DNA of 10,423 nucleotides from the NCBI GenBank assembly GCA_023131935.1, contig JAGLYY010000023.1, positions 1 to 10,423 on the forward strand, read 5' to 3'. The position numbers and the translations under genes were made by a program. Source of the stretch: Spirochaetales bacterium (GTDB lineage: Bacteria > Spirochaetota > Spirochaetia > JAGLYY01). The first letter of the stretch is position 1; each line of letters opens with the position of its first letter. Shown one piece after another: positions 1 to 7,274 of the stretch. The notes below the pieces were generated by a model, which was not told the origin of the DNA, ran no database searches, and was given only the letters and a program-made list of their open reading frames with translations.

Positions 1-252
1 ATTCTCTATCCCCTTCAACAGTACCGAAGCAAGTCTGCTTGAGATACTGGGAAGTAAAACACCAATTGTATTGGTATGCTTATTCACCAATCCTCTGGCA
101 ATTGCGTTGGGTTTATATCCTATTTCCTGAATTACATCCAGCACTGTTTGCCTTGTTTTCACGGTATATCCGGGCAGTCCATTTATTATTCTGGAAACAG
201 TAGCTGTTGATACTCCGGCTTTTTTTGCCACATCGTTAATTGTCGGTCTCAT
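1..252 (-). CDS. LacI-family transcriptional regulator, N-terminal part (runs off left edge)
   Basis: The first 84 residues are visible; the rest lies beyond base 1. The protein begins MRPTINDVAKKAGVSTATVS, a textbook LacI-family helix-turn-helix (about residues 4-25). A hinge-helix segment (PNAIARGLVNKHT, 48-60) follows, with the leucine that intercalates at the centre of the operator, and then the start of the periplasmic-binding-protein-like sensor domain (IGVLLPS, 63-69). Such regulators are dimeric repressors, usually of sugar or other catabolic genes, and are released by a small ligand. The ligand cannot be told from this part. The start is fixed by the conserved MRPTI opening; the nearest purine-rich ribosome site (AGGAAAAGG) is rather far upstream, about 12 nt. 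It is transcribed divergently from the large helicase gene, and an operator of the right type lies in its own promoter, which points to autoregulation. Confidence 0.95.
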   Translation of the reverse strand, partial: MRPTINDVAKKAGVSTATVSRIINGLPGYTVKTRQTVLDVIQEIGYKPNAIARGLVNKHTNTIGVLLPSISSRLASVLLKGIEN

Positions 253-283
253 CCTGATATTAAACCTTTTCCTACTCCATACC

Positions 284-299
284 ACGTAAGCGCTTACGT
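284..299. promoter_or_regulatory. LacI-family operator, perfect 16-bp palindrome
   Basis: The sequence ACGTAAGCGCTTACGT is a perfect palindrome with a central CG. It fits the LacI-family operator pattern AAnCGnTT. It starts at the predicted transcription start of the adjacent regulator gene, so bound repressor would block RNA polymerase there. It also lies about 65 bp upstream of the divergent helicase gene and could affect that too, which is less certain. Confidence 0.85.
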
Positions 300-305
300 A
301 AATAC

Positions 306-334
306 ATTATTGCAGACAAAAAATGATCTGTCAA
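306..334 (-). promoter_or_regulatory. sigma-70-type promoter of the LacI-family gene
   Basis: On the minus strand a perfect -35 box TTGACA (329-334) is followed by 17 bp and a -10 box AATAAT (306-311, five of six matches). Transcription should start near base 299, at the edge of the palindromic operator. I found no comparably convincing promoter for the divergent helicase gene in this gap. Confidence 0.75.
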
Positions 335-362
335 CAAAAATCTTCACCGTAAAGAAGGATAT

Positions 363-3300
363 ATGCATCTTTATCCTTTCCACACAAATCATGTACACTC
401 ACACGGTATGGAAGGAAAGAGATATATTCTACTGCTAAATGATAGTCTCAAAAGGGATTTCCTCTCCCTCCCGGAAAAAGAGAAGAAACGTCTCATGGAG
501 AAAATCGAATTCCTTGAAAACGGGATTTGGGATACCGGGGTAAGGGTGAAAAAGCTGAAGGGAGTATCAGGGAAGGTAATATTCGAGGCAAGACTTTCCA
601 GGGGTGACAGAATAATATTTACCCTCGGAAGAAGCGGCCCCCGGACCGTTGTATATATCTGGGGAGTGATCCACCATGACGATATTAGCAGGACCGCCCG
701 GAAAATCATCCCTGAAAACGCCCCTTTCCTGGATTTTGAACCTCTGACTGATGAGAACTACCCCGACCTGCTCTTTGATGATCTTCCTGAGAAGTTTTTT
801 ACCCAGGAATCGATTGAGGAAAAATCCTCCGAAGATTATGGTCCGCAAAAATGGCTTTTTCTTGATGATAATGAATGGAAACGGCTGCTCTTAAAAACAA
901 ACCCGGACAATTTTGAGATTTTTCTCTTTCTTACCCAACAACAGATGGAGGTGCTTGAAAGAAAACCGCCTCTTCTGTTGTCAGGAACAGCGGGAAGCGG
1001 GAAAACCACCATATCGGTGTACTATCTTCTTCGAAATGAATTTAAGGACAGAAAGAGGCTTTTTCTTACCTGCAGTTCCTATCTTAAACAGTTTTCCGAA
1101 AACATCTACCGGGGACTGGTAGTAAATTCTCAGTTCGAGGACTCGAGGGGGGATACCGATTTTTATATCTTCCGCGATCTCCTCAAGGAAATAAATGACG
1201 CCTCAGGAATTTTTTTCGATCCAAAGAAGGAGGTTGGATTAAAGGAGTTCACCGCCATTTTCGAAAAACACGCGCTTTCGAAAAAATATGACGCGGAGCT
1301 TGTCTGGGAGGAAATCCGCTCCATAATAAAGGGAGCAAATCCTCCCATAAGTCTGAAAAAATACAAAGAATTGGTTATCGGCTATCTTAAAAACAGAATT
1401 TCGCGCTCACAACTGCAGGACCTGAAGGATTCGCTTTTGGAACTTAAGAACTTTGAGTTTATTACTAAAATCGAAAGAATTGCGACCAGAAAAACTAACT
1501 ATTCAGATTATGAATCTTTTATTCAGGATCTGAGACCCATTGAGGAAATTACCGAAACAGCTATCCCCCATATTTTACAAGAGATTCTCCGGATACTGGA
1601 AAAGAGATCCAACCGTTTTGACTCAGCTCTTCTGACATTGAATGAATATTTGAATCTCGGACGGAAGCGGGCCCCTAACTTCCTCTACAACAGGGAAGAA
1701 ATCTATACCATCGCGGAGTACTACCAGGAAAAGCTGGAGGAAGAAAAACGTTATGATGAGATTGATTTATGTAAGCACGCGATCTGTCATCTTGATCAAT
1801 CCGGAAACAGTTTTTCCTGGGACCTGGTAGTATGTGATGAGGCACAGGACTTCTCAGACATACAGATCTCGTTAATATTCAGGCTGACCCGGTCTTTCAA
1901 TAACATCGTATTTGCCGGGGACCCCAAGCAGATCATTAATCCAAGCGGATTTCGCTGGGAGGAGGTGAAAAACAGATTCTATGAGCGGGGTGTTCCTGTT
2001 CCGAACGTTTTTCATCTAAACCTGAACTTTCGTTGCGTTGGGAGTATTGTAAAACTTTCAAATGCCCTCCTCGATCTGAAACAACAGATCATAGGAATTT
2101 CAGGATATGAACAGAAGGAAGATTGGAAATTTAACGGAAGACCCCCATTTCTTATTCACGGGATAAACGAGGGGAAGGTCCTGGAAAGTGTCCGACTGAC
2201 CGGAGCTGGGAGAATCATCCTTGTACGGAGCGAGGGAGAGAAGAGGAAACTTAAAAAAGCCCTTGGGACGGAGCTGATTTTTACCATCAATGAGGCAAAA
2301 GGACTTGAGTTTGATACTGTCTTCCTCTGGAAATTCTCTTCCGACAGAAAATCATCCGACCTCTGGAGAAGAATTTTGGGGGGTCATTATCTCGAACCGG
2401 CCCATCACCCCCATATCCGGCACGAGATAAATCTCCTCTATGTGGCCGTTACAAGGGCAAGGAATACTCTGATAATCTACGACGGAAACCATCCCTCCGA
2501 TGTTTGGAAAATAGATCTTCTGCAAAGATTTATATTCAGCACGGAAGGAAGACAAGTCCTTTCCGAAATATGGAAACGTGTATCCTCACCGGGGGAGTGG
2601 GAGAGCCAGGGGCATTATTTTTTTAACAGAGAACATTATAGAGCCGCGGTTGAGTGTTTCAAGAACGCCGGGAACGACAAGATGTCGGAGCTAAGCAGAG
2701 CCCACATCCTCGTTTCAGAGAAGCGTTATCTTGAAGCAGCTGAACTCTTCTACCTGTACAATCAGAAAAAAAAGGCGGCAGAAAATTTCGAACTGGGGGA
2801 AGCCTTTGACAAAGCCCTGTCGATATGGAAGGAGTTAAAGGAGGGGAAAAGGAAATTTTTATGTGAAATTCATCTCCTCGAAAACAACGGTGCCTACGGC
2901 CAGGCAGCGGAAAGATGGCTTAAATTAATGAACTATAAAAACGCTATCAGGGCCTGGGAGCGCGCGGGAGAAAACCGGAAGATTGGCGACTACTATTACT
3001 CACGTAAAGACTATAAACCCGCAGCGGAAAACTTTGAGAAAGCGAAGGCATATAAATCCGCCGCGCTATGCTTCAAGAAACTGAAAGAATATAGAAAAGC
3101 CGCGGACATGTATTTTAAGGGGACCGATTATGGTGAGGCGGCTCCTTTGTACAAGAAACTGAAAGATGACGACCGGCTCCTCACCTGCTACCGGAAGTTG
3201 AAAGATTACTCAAATACCGCGCTGTTCTATGAAAAGAGAAAGGATTATGACTCAGCAATCGAAGAGTTCAGAAAATTCATCTCTGTTTCTGAAGAGAACA

Positions 3301-4643
3301 GGAATAACCTTCTTGACGCGGCCGATGCCTTTCAAACACCACACTCTCAGATAAAAGCGGCTGTGCGCTATTCCGCCCTCTCTCTCCATGAGAAGTCCGC
3401 CCCCATCTTTTTAAAGAAGGGACACTTCGAGCTCGCGTACGAATCATACAGCAGTACAGGAAATTATTTAAAGGCGGGGGAATGTAAATACAAGCTTGGA
3501 GAATATTATGAAGCAGTTGAGGAGTTGGAAAAGTCGGAATCGGAAGAATGTCTCAAAATGGCTGATGCCGCCCTTGAAGCCTACATATATCCCGGAGGGA
3601 TGTATGACAGGAAACGGGCAGAAAAATTGTTCGGAGAAGCAGAATCTCAATTTCGTAAAAAATCTTTCAATAAAGCCCTTATACGGTACACCGCGATAAA
3701 TCATCCGGAAGGAGTTTTCAAGACATACCTGAAAATTGACCGCGATGAAGAAGCCCTCCGTTATCTCATGAGAAACGAGGAATATGATTACGCGGGAAAA
3801 TTTGTTAATGAGAAGCAGAATCTCAATATATCGGTGCGGTTTTTAACTGAAATCAGCGAAAACAGGGATGGCAGATCGATATGGGATTTGGACGAAAACA
3901 GTGAGGAAGAGGTTGTCATCACGCTCTTCCACCATTTACTAAAAAAAGGAAAGAACAATGAGATGATCAAATTGATTCACAAGTATCTTTCCACCTTTTA
4001 CTCTTTTTATTTTATTAAAGACCTCCCGGATAAGCTGATTGATCTTGTTCTGGAAACGAAACACTACAATACAATAATCAAAATGGTAACAACCGAATCT
4101 TATTCAATTGATAACGATATGGAGAGATTCAACTCTTTCCTGAACAGACTGACATCCGAGGCTGAAATGGAGAATGACAATGCCCTTAAGGCATGCAGTT
4201 GTTTTCTAACTGACAGGGAACGCTATGAGAATATAGTAGCAGGGATAGAGATAAACATGAGCAATTATAAACTTTTTGCGGTGTGCAATAAGTATTATTT
4301 GAAAGCAGTTGATCTCCTTATTAAAGAAAATGACAGAACGGAAGCGGCAATGATATGCAGGATGATGAAAAACTTCAAACGTTCTGCTGAAATCGAAGAG
4401 GAATCGGGAGATATAAAAGGCGCCGCGCAAATATACAGGGACCACAAATATTATGAAGATGCCCTTCGCTGTTATGAAAGCATAAATGATGAAGCAGGGA
4501 AAGCCAGAGTCTACGAACGGATGAAGGATTATGACAGGGCACTGGAGATATGGAACAAGCTTGGAAAGACCCGCGAGGTCAATCGTCTCCTGAAGAAAAA
4601 GGAAAAGCAAGCCGCGAAAAAGGCTCAGTTGAATCTTTTTTGA
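363..4643 (+). CDS. RelE-like domain / UvrD-type SF1 helicase / alpha-solenoid repeat protein with C-terminal clamp-binding motif
   Basis: This 1426-residue cytoplasmic protein has four parts. Residues 20-112 have a RelE/ParE-type fold signature: KKLKG (63-67), ARLSRGDRIIF (76-86) and a strand ending HHDDISR (104-110), where many toxins have a tyrosine. Residues about 190-715 are a complete superfamily I helicase: Q-motif region LTQQQ (190-194), Walker A GTAGSGKT (208-215), Walker B DEAQD (492-496), motif III AGDPKQ (518-523), motif IV NFR (555-557), EAKGLEFD (644-651) and motif VI VAVTRAR (694-700). From about 730 to 1413 runs a TPR-like solenoid with a striking 13-residue period (843-972 and 1323-1413). 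The last five residues, QLNLF, match the bacterial beta-clamp-binding consensus. GAAGGA lies 3 nt before the ATG; the next in-frame ATG (codon 16) has no ribosome site. No antitoxin gene is adjacent. The role is unknown; replication- or repair-coupled helicase or defence are possible. Confidence 0.92.
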   Translation: MHLYPFHTNHVHSHGMEGKRYILLLNDSLKRDFLSLPEKEKKRLMEKIEFLENGIWDTGVRVKKLKGVSGKVIFEARLSRGDRIIFTLGRSGPRTVVYIWGVIHHDDISRTARKIIPENAPFLDFEPLTDENYPDLLFDDLPEKFFTQESIEEKSSEDYGPQKWLFLDDNEWKRLLLKTNPDNFEIFLFLTQQQMEVLERKPPLLLSGTAGSGKTTISVYYLLRNEFKDRKRLFLTCSSYLKQFSENIYRGLVVNSQFEDSRGDTDFYIFRDLLKEINDASGIFFDPKKEVGLKEFTAIFEKHALSKKYDAELVWEEIRSIIKGANPPISLKKYKELVIGYLKNRISRSQLQDLKDSLLELKNFEFITKIERIATRKTNYSDYESFIQDLRPIEEITETAIPHILQEILRILEKRSNRFDSALLTLNEYLNLGRKRAPNFLYNREEIYTIAEYYQEKLEEEKRYDEIDLCKHAICHLDQSGNSFSWDLVVCDEAQDFSDIQISLIFRLTRSFNNIVFAGDPKQIINPSGFRWEEVKNRFYERGVPVPNVFHLNLNFRCVGSIVKLSNALLDLKQQIIGISGYEQKEDWKFNGRPPFLIHGINEGKVLESVRLTGAGRIILVRSEGEKRKLKKALGTELIFTINEAKGLEFDTVFLWKFSSDRKSSDLWRRILGGHYLEPAHHPHIRHEINLLYVAVTRARNTLIIYDGNHPSDVWKIDLLQRFIFSTEGRQVLSEIWKRVSSPGEWESQGHYFFNREHYRAAVECFKNAGNDKMSELSRAHILVSEKRYLEAAELFYLYNQKKKAAENFELGEAFDKALSIWKELKEGKRKFLCEIHLLENNGAYGQAAERWLKLMNYKNAIRAWERAGENRKIGDYYYSRKDYKPAAENFEKAKAYKSAALCFKKLKEYRKAADMYFKGTDYGEAAPLYKKLKDDDRLLTCYRKLKDYSNTALFYEKRKDYDSAIEEFRKFISVSEENRNNLLDAADAFQTPHSQIKAAVRYSALSLHEKSAPIFLKKGHFELAYESYSSTGNYLKAGECKYKLGEYYEAVEELEKSESEECLKMADAALEAYIYPGGMYDRKRAEKLFGEAESQFRKKSFNKALIRYTAINHPEGVFKTYLKIDRDEEALRYLMRNEEYDYAGKFVNEKQNLNISVRFLTEISENRDGRSIWDLDENSEEEVVITLFHHLLKKGKNNEMIKLIHKYLSTFYSFYFIKDLPDKLIDLVLETKHYNTIIKMVTTESYSIDNDMERFNSFLNRLTSEAEMENDNALKACSCFLTDRERYENIVAGIEINMSNYKLFAVCNKYYLKAVDLLIKENDRTEAAMICRMMKNFKRSAEIEEESGDIKGAAQIYRDHKYYEDALRCYESINDEAGKARVYERMKDYDRALEIWNKLGKTREVNRLLKKKEKQAAKKAQLNLF
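2889..3278 (+). repeat. Ten consecutive 13-residue (39-bp) helical repeats inside the helicase-solenoid protein
   Basis: Residues 843-972 divide without gaps into ten 13-residue units such as KAYKSAALCFKKL, KEYRKAADMYFKG and KDYSNTALFYEKR. The pattern is xxYxxAAxx(F/Y/W)xxx. The DNA copies have diverged, so this is an old protein repeat, not a recent duplication. Seven more units of the same length occupy residues 1323-1413. A 13-residue unit is shorter than half a TPR (17), so the fold may be a tighter solenoid. Confidence 0.8.
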
Positions 4644-4701
4644 AATCCCCGGGGTGTGAGAAAACATTTTTCCGGTTATTTCTTATATGTAAAACAGTGC
4701 A

Positions 4702-4730
4702 TTGATTTTATTAGTATGAGCTGATACAAT
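4702..4730 (+). promoter_or_regulatory. Extended -10 sigma-70-type promoter of the AT-hook gene
   Basis: The -35 box TTGATT (4702-4707) and the -10 box TACAAT (4725-4730) are separated by exactly 17 bp. The -10 box is preceded by TGA (4722-4724), making an extended -10. The predicted start near 4737 leaves a leader of about 34 nt before the ATG at 4771. Confidence 0.75.
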
Positions 4731-4770
4731 TGATACACAATATTAATATTTATTTGTAAGGAGTCAAATA

Positions 4771-5055
4771 ATGCCAAGAGGAAGACCACGGAAGAATCCT
4801 GAACCAACTGTTGCCGAAGAACCTAAAAAAAGAGGGAGACCGCCGAAAAATACAGAACCAACTGTAGCGGAGGCTCCTAAGAAAAGAGGAAGAAAAGAAA
4901 CGTCAGAAACCGGTCCTGTTATCCCTTCCGCGCTTGAAAAGAAATATGAAAAACTTATGAAACAGGAATTGAAGCATACAGAAGCTCAAATCAAGCAACT
5001 ATTGAAACACCGGTCCTTTCTGATGAAGGAACTTTGTATTCCTGAAGAGGAATAA
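4771..5055 (+). CDS. Small AT-hook (RGRP) DNA-binding protein
   Basis: This is a 94-residue, strongly basic protein. Its N-terminal half carries two clear AT-hook cores, PRGRPRK (2-8) and KRGRPPK (20-26), and a third weaker one, KRGRK (38-42). They are spaced exactly 18 residues apart by a proline/glutamate linker (EPTVAE). AT-hooks bind the minor groove of AT-rich DNA. The C-terminal half (about 56-90) is a charged, probably helical or coiled-coil segment (YEKLMKQELKHTEAQIKQLL) that could dimerise or bind a partner. TAAGGAG (4757-4763) sits 7 nt before the ATG, and a good promoter and a hairpin terminator bracket it, so it is a single-gene unit. I do not recognise a named family. A nucleoid-associated or regulatory role is an inference from composition. 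Confidence 0.85.
   Translation: MPRGRPRKNPEPTVAEEPKKRGRPPKNTEPTVAEAPKKRGRKETSETGPVIPSALEKKYEKLMKQELKHTEAQIKQLLKHRSFLMKELCIPEEE
4774..4896 (+). repeat. 54-bp tandem repeat encoding the AT-hook units (two full copies and one partial)
   Basis: Copies at 4774-4827 and 4828-4881 and a partial copy at 4882-4896 each encode an 18-residue unit of AT-hook plus linker. The nucleotide copies are still clearly alike (for example GAACCAACTGT in both), so duplication is fairly recent, and copy number could differ between strains. Confidence 0.75.
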
Positions 5056-5061
5056 TTTATT

Positions 5062-5088
5062 AAGCACATTCTGTACAGGATGTGCTTT
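5062..5088 (+). terminator. Hairpin terminator after the AT-hook gene
   Basis: Arms AAGCACATTC (5062-5071) and GGATGTGCTT (5078-5087) form a 10-bp stem with one G-U pair around the loop TGTACA. It lies 7 nt after the stop codon. The following T-run is short (TTTC), so termination may be imperfect. Confidence 0.6.
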
Positions 5089-5344
5089 CATATTCAATAC
5101 TTCAGGCAATGCGATATTGTCATGATTTATTTTTCAACCTCATCTCAAAATTCTCTGTGTGTTCTGTGGCTTCTTACTTCAAATGAGAAGAATTTGCCAC
5201 AGAGCACTGAGGAAGAATGGAGCAGGGTTTTGGTAATCTACCCCTCCGGATCGAAATCCGAAGAATTTCACCGGATGGCTTCCGACCCGGAATATTCGTG
5301 GACATTCGTGGTTCCATACCGGTTTATCCGGAACGATAAGGTGT
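5089..5344. repeat. Non-coding intergenic stretch with repeat-like, dyad-containing sequence
   Basis: I see no credible gene here. The stretch holds CTCTGTGTGTTCTGTGGC (5153-5170) facing GCCACAGAGCACTGAGG (5196-5212) as an imperfect inverted repeat (perfect over TCTGTGGC/GCCACAGA). Further on is a direct pair ATTCGTGG / ACATTCGTGG (5294-5311). From memory, motifs of this wording occur as dispersed intergenic repeats in many unrelated bacterial genomes; their function is unknown to me. The reading frame that crosses the region starts inside the terminator hairpin without a ribosome site and is rejected. Confidence 0.5.
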
Positions 5345-6640
5345 TCATTCAGTTAAAACGAACTCCATAATCTGCTTTGCCTCTATTCCCTGGGGTGTAT
5401 TTTTATCTGATCTGGAATCTTTGTAGTATAACAGATAGTATTTATCTTTCTTAATCTCTTCAGGGGAACGATATTTCATTAAGTTAAGAAGGCTTCTGAA
5501 CTCTCTTTTCTCATTTTCATCATTAAGGTCTACGCAAACCTGGTAGCAGTGGTAATGTCTTCCATAGGTAACAACAAAATCGACCTCCTGACCTTTCTCA
5601 TTCTTTAGAAAAAAAACTGCAGAAGCACCATATTTTTCAATCAGATGAGTATATATGAGATTCTCAAGTCTTCGGGATTCCAGACAGAGATGTGTAAATA
5701 GATTATCTGACAGATAATACTTTCTTTGACTGCGGAAAATATTTCCGGTCTTCCACTGATACTTATCAACCTTCCCTAACAGAAATACATTATTAAGATA
5801 CGACAGGAAGATACTGACAGTTTTATCATCAATTCCCATGACAGTACTCAATTTAGCGGCACTGACAATAGAACCGGGGTTTTTTGCTATATAAAGGAAT
5901 AGATTTTGTATAATATCAGGCTTTTGTATTCGATATCTGCCTATGATATCTTTTAATACAATTTTTTCAATAAGTGATTGGCGGTAGTTCTCTTTCTGCC
6001 TGCCGGAAAGTGTGAATGTTTCACAAAATCCCCCTGATTCCAGATAAGTTTCAAACATACGGCTAAGCTCTGTTTTTTGCTCATTAATAGAAAACAGATC
6101 CAGCAGCCCGTAACCATGGAAATCCAGGAATTCATTAAAGGTAAAAGGCTGGAGCTGGTATTCCAATACCCTTCCTCCTATGACCGTACTTAGTTCGCTG
6201 GATAAAAGCTTACTGTTTGATCCTGTGATATAAATATCATCATCCTGAGAATCATAGACAGTCCTGACAAACTTCTCCCACCCGGGAATATTTTGTATTT
6301 CATCAAAAAAAAGATAAAGACGGTACTCCGGATCAGATTTCAACTTAAAAGTGTCATAGATATCTCTAAGAGATGGCAAATTCAAATCATTACTGAGTCT
6401 GTCGTTCTCAAAATTAATGAATAGCAGGTTTCTTTTCGGAACCTCTATTGAGAGTTTCTGATACAATCTTTTCAGGATAAACGATTTGCCTGACCGGCGT
6501 ATCCCTGTAATTACTTTTATAGGCTTTTTCTCCAGAAGATTTTCTGAAAGAGTTTTTTCTAGTTTCCTCGTTACAATATTTTCTGCTTGGTAAGCTGCAC
6601 TTTCCTGAATAATGATTACAATATCGCTATAGGCTATCAT
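5345..6640 (-). CDS. COG1373-type AAA ATPase with DUF4143-like C-terminal domain
   Basis: The protein has 431 residues, usual for this family. The N-terminal ATPase carries Walker A GIRRSGKS (46-53), Walker B LYLFFDEIQ (108-116), the sensor ITGSNSKLL (138-146) and the GGR arginine (157), followed by the family signature LQPFTFNEF (163-171). A winged-helix-like segment follows (about 240-295). The DUF4143-like, nuclease-fold C-terminus has LEN (325-327), QEVDFVV (351-357) and QVCVDL (367-372). QVC replaces the E-x-K of active PD-(D/E)XK nucleases, so it is probably not a nuclease. The family is widespread and often accessory; no firm biochemical role is known to me. ATG at 6640 is the only standard start before Walker A; it has no separated ribosome site, and the promoter predicts a leaderless mRNA. 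It is a single gene facing away from the barrel gene. Confidence 0.92.
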   Translation of the reverse strand: MIAYSDIVIIIQESAAYQAENIVTRKLEKTLSENLLEKKPIKVITGIRRSGKSFILKRLYQKLSIEVPKRNLLFINFENDRLSNDLNLPSLRDIYDTFKLKSDPEYRLYLFFDEIQNIPGWEKFVRTVYDSQDDDIYITGSNSKLLSSELSTVIGGRVLEYQLQPFTFNEFLDFHGYGLLDLFSINEQKTELSRMFETYLESGGFCETFTLSGRQKENYRQSLIEKIVLKDIIGRYRIQKPDIIQNLFLYIAKNPGSIVSAAKLSTVMGIDDKTVSIFLSYLNNVFLLGKVDKYQWKTGNIFRSQRKYYLSDNLFTHLCLESRRLENLIYTHLIEKYGASAVFFLKNEKGQEVDFVVTYGRHYHCYQVCVDLNDENEKREFRSLLNLMKYRSPEEIKKDKYYLLYYKDSRSDKNTPQGIEAKQIMEFVLTE

Positions 6641-6646
6641 CCTTAT

Positions 6647-6675
6647 ATTCTATTCCATAAAGCAGAAAAAGTCAA
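6647..6675 (-). promoter_or_regulatory. Promoter of the COG1373 ATPase, predicting a leaderless transcript
   Basis: On the minus strand -35 TTGACT (6670-6675, five of six) and -10 TAGAAT (6647-6652, five of six) are 17 bp apart. The usual 7-nt distance puts the transcription start at base 6640, the A of the ATG itself. AAGG directly touches the ATG and cannot serve as a spaced Shine-Dalgarno site. Confidence 0.65.
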
Positions 6676-6834
6676 ATTCGCGGAATGGTTTCCGGGAAAA
6701 AGCGTGAAATCTCGGAATATAATCCGCCTTTTCCCTGCATTAATTATATTTCAGATTCCGTGAACCGGCAAGAAAAGAAAAATTCAAAATAGGAAATTCG
6801 ACCTATATACAGAATTTGCTTAGAGAACTTAAAT

Positions 6835-6840
6835 TATAAT
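6835..6840 (+). promoter_or_regulatory. Consensus -10 box upstream of the barrel/transglutaminase operon
   Basis: A perfect TATAAT lies 41 nt before the GTG start of the next gene and would give a leader of about 35 nt. No good -35 box stands at 16-18 bp (GAATTT at 17 bp). An activator or another sigma factor may be needed. The rest of the 6676-6834 gap shows nothing else I can name. Confidence 0.45.
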
Positions 6841-6881
6841 CAACTTGTTGTTCTCATTTTCGCGGGTGGAGGTATCAGGCT

Positions 6882-7274
6882 GTGAAATTTGTAAAAGTAT
6901 TTCTAATTCTTCTATTTTTGCATGCAGTTTTTGTATCCGGAGATGAAATTGGTGAGATTTCCTTTTCCATCACCCCCGGCGGGGTTATACTGCTGGGAGA
7001 AAGCACTTCATACTTCAAAACTGGAGCAGGAGTGCGTCTTTCAGTAGATCTTAGGTTAAATTCGCTTCCCCTGTTCTTTCTAAAGCTGGATTCTTCCTAT
7101 GCTTACATTCCTATACTGACGCTGGATGGGGTATCCGTCTATTCGGCATCTGCCGGAGTTGGTATCAATTTCAATCCTCTGGAAAGATTATATCTGGCAG
7201 TCTATGGGACAGGAGGTTATTTTTACAGCTTCGTAACCGACGGCAGCGGATCGGAGGGGGGAACATCTCGCTAA
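6882..7274 (+). CDS. Secreted outer-membrane-type beta-barrel, N-terminal part of a frameshifted barrel/transglutaminase/TPR protein
   Basis: The start is GTG, fixed by GGAGGT (6868-6873) 8 nt upstream. The product begins with a signal peptide, MKFVKVFLILLFLHAVFVSG (1-20), probably cut before DEIGE. Alternating hydrophobic and aromatic strands rich in Gly and Tyr follow (GAGVRLSVDLRL, YLAVYGTGGYFYSF), as in small outer-membrane barrels. The reading frame ends at 7272-7274 after a few residues (TSR) that do not fit the barrel. The -1 frame continues seamlessly with NISLKGGLSVSYAISPAF, more barrel strands. So this is the front of a single protein of about 704 residues running to 8995, broken at a run of six G. 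One added G, or one -1 ribosomal slip, would restore it. Confidence 0.8.
   Translation: MKFVKVFLILLFLHAVFVSGDEIGEISFSITPGGVILLGESTSYFKTGAGVRLSVDLRLNSLPLFFLKLDSSYAYIPILTLDGVSVYSASAGVGINFNPLERLYLAVYGTGGYFYSFVTDGSGSEGGTSR
7256..7261 (+). other. Frameshift site: run of six G (slippery heptamer G-GGG-GGA)
   Basis: In the upstream frame the codons read GAG GGG GGA ACA; the barrel continues only if AAC (7262-7264) is read next. The heptamer G_GGG_GGA has the XXXYYYZ form of a -1 slip site. The same run is a classic place for phase variation or a sequencing error. The composite open frame would be exactly 705 codons including the stop. I see no obvious strong stimulatory hairpin just downstream. Confidence 0.8.

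Noticed and set aside
363..710. A RelE/ParE toxin-antitoxin locus.
   Set aside because: The toxin-like domain is fused in frame to the helicase, there is no antitoxin gene next to it, and the terminal tyrosine of active toxins is replaced.
4647..4654. CCCCGGGG palindrome after the helicase gene as a terminator.
   Set aside because: The stem would have no loop and no T-run directly follows.
5080..5370. A 96-codon open frame on the plus strand between the AT-hook gene and the ATPase gene.
   Set aside because: It begins inside the terminator hairpin without a ribosome site, is made of repeat-like intergenic sequence, resembles no protein family, and overlaps the end of the ATPase gene.
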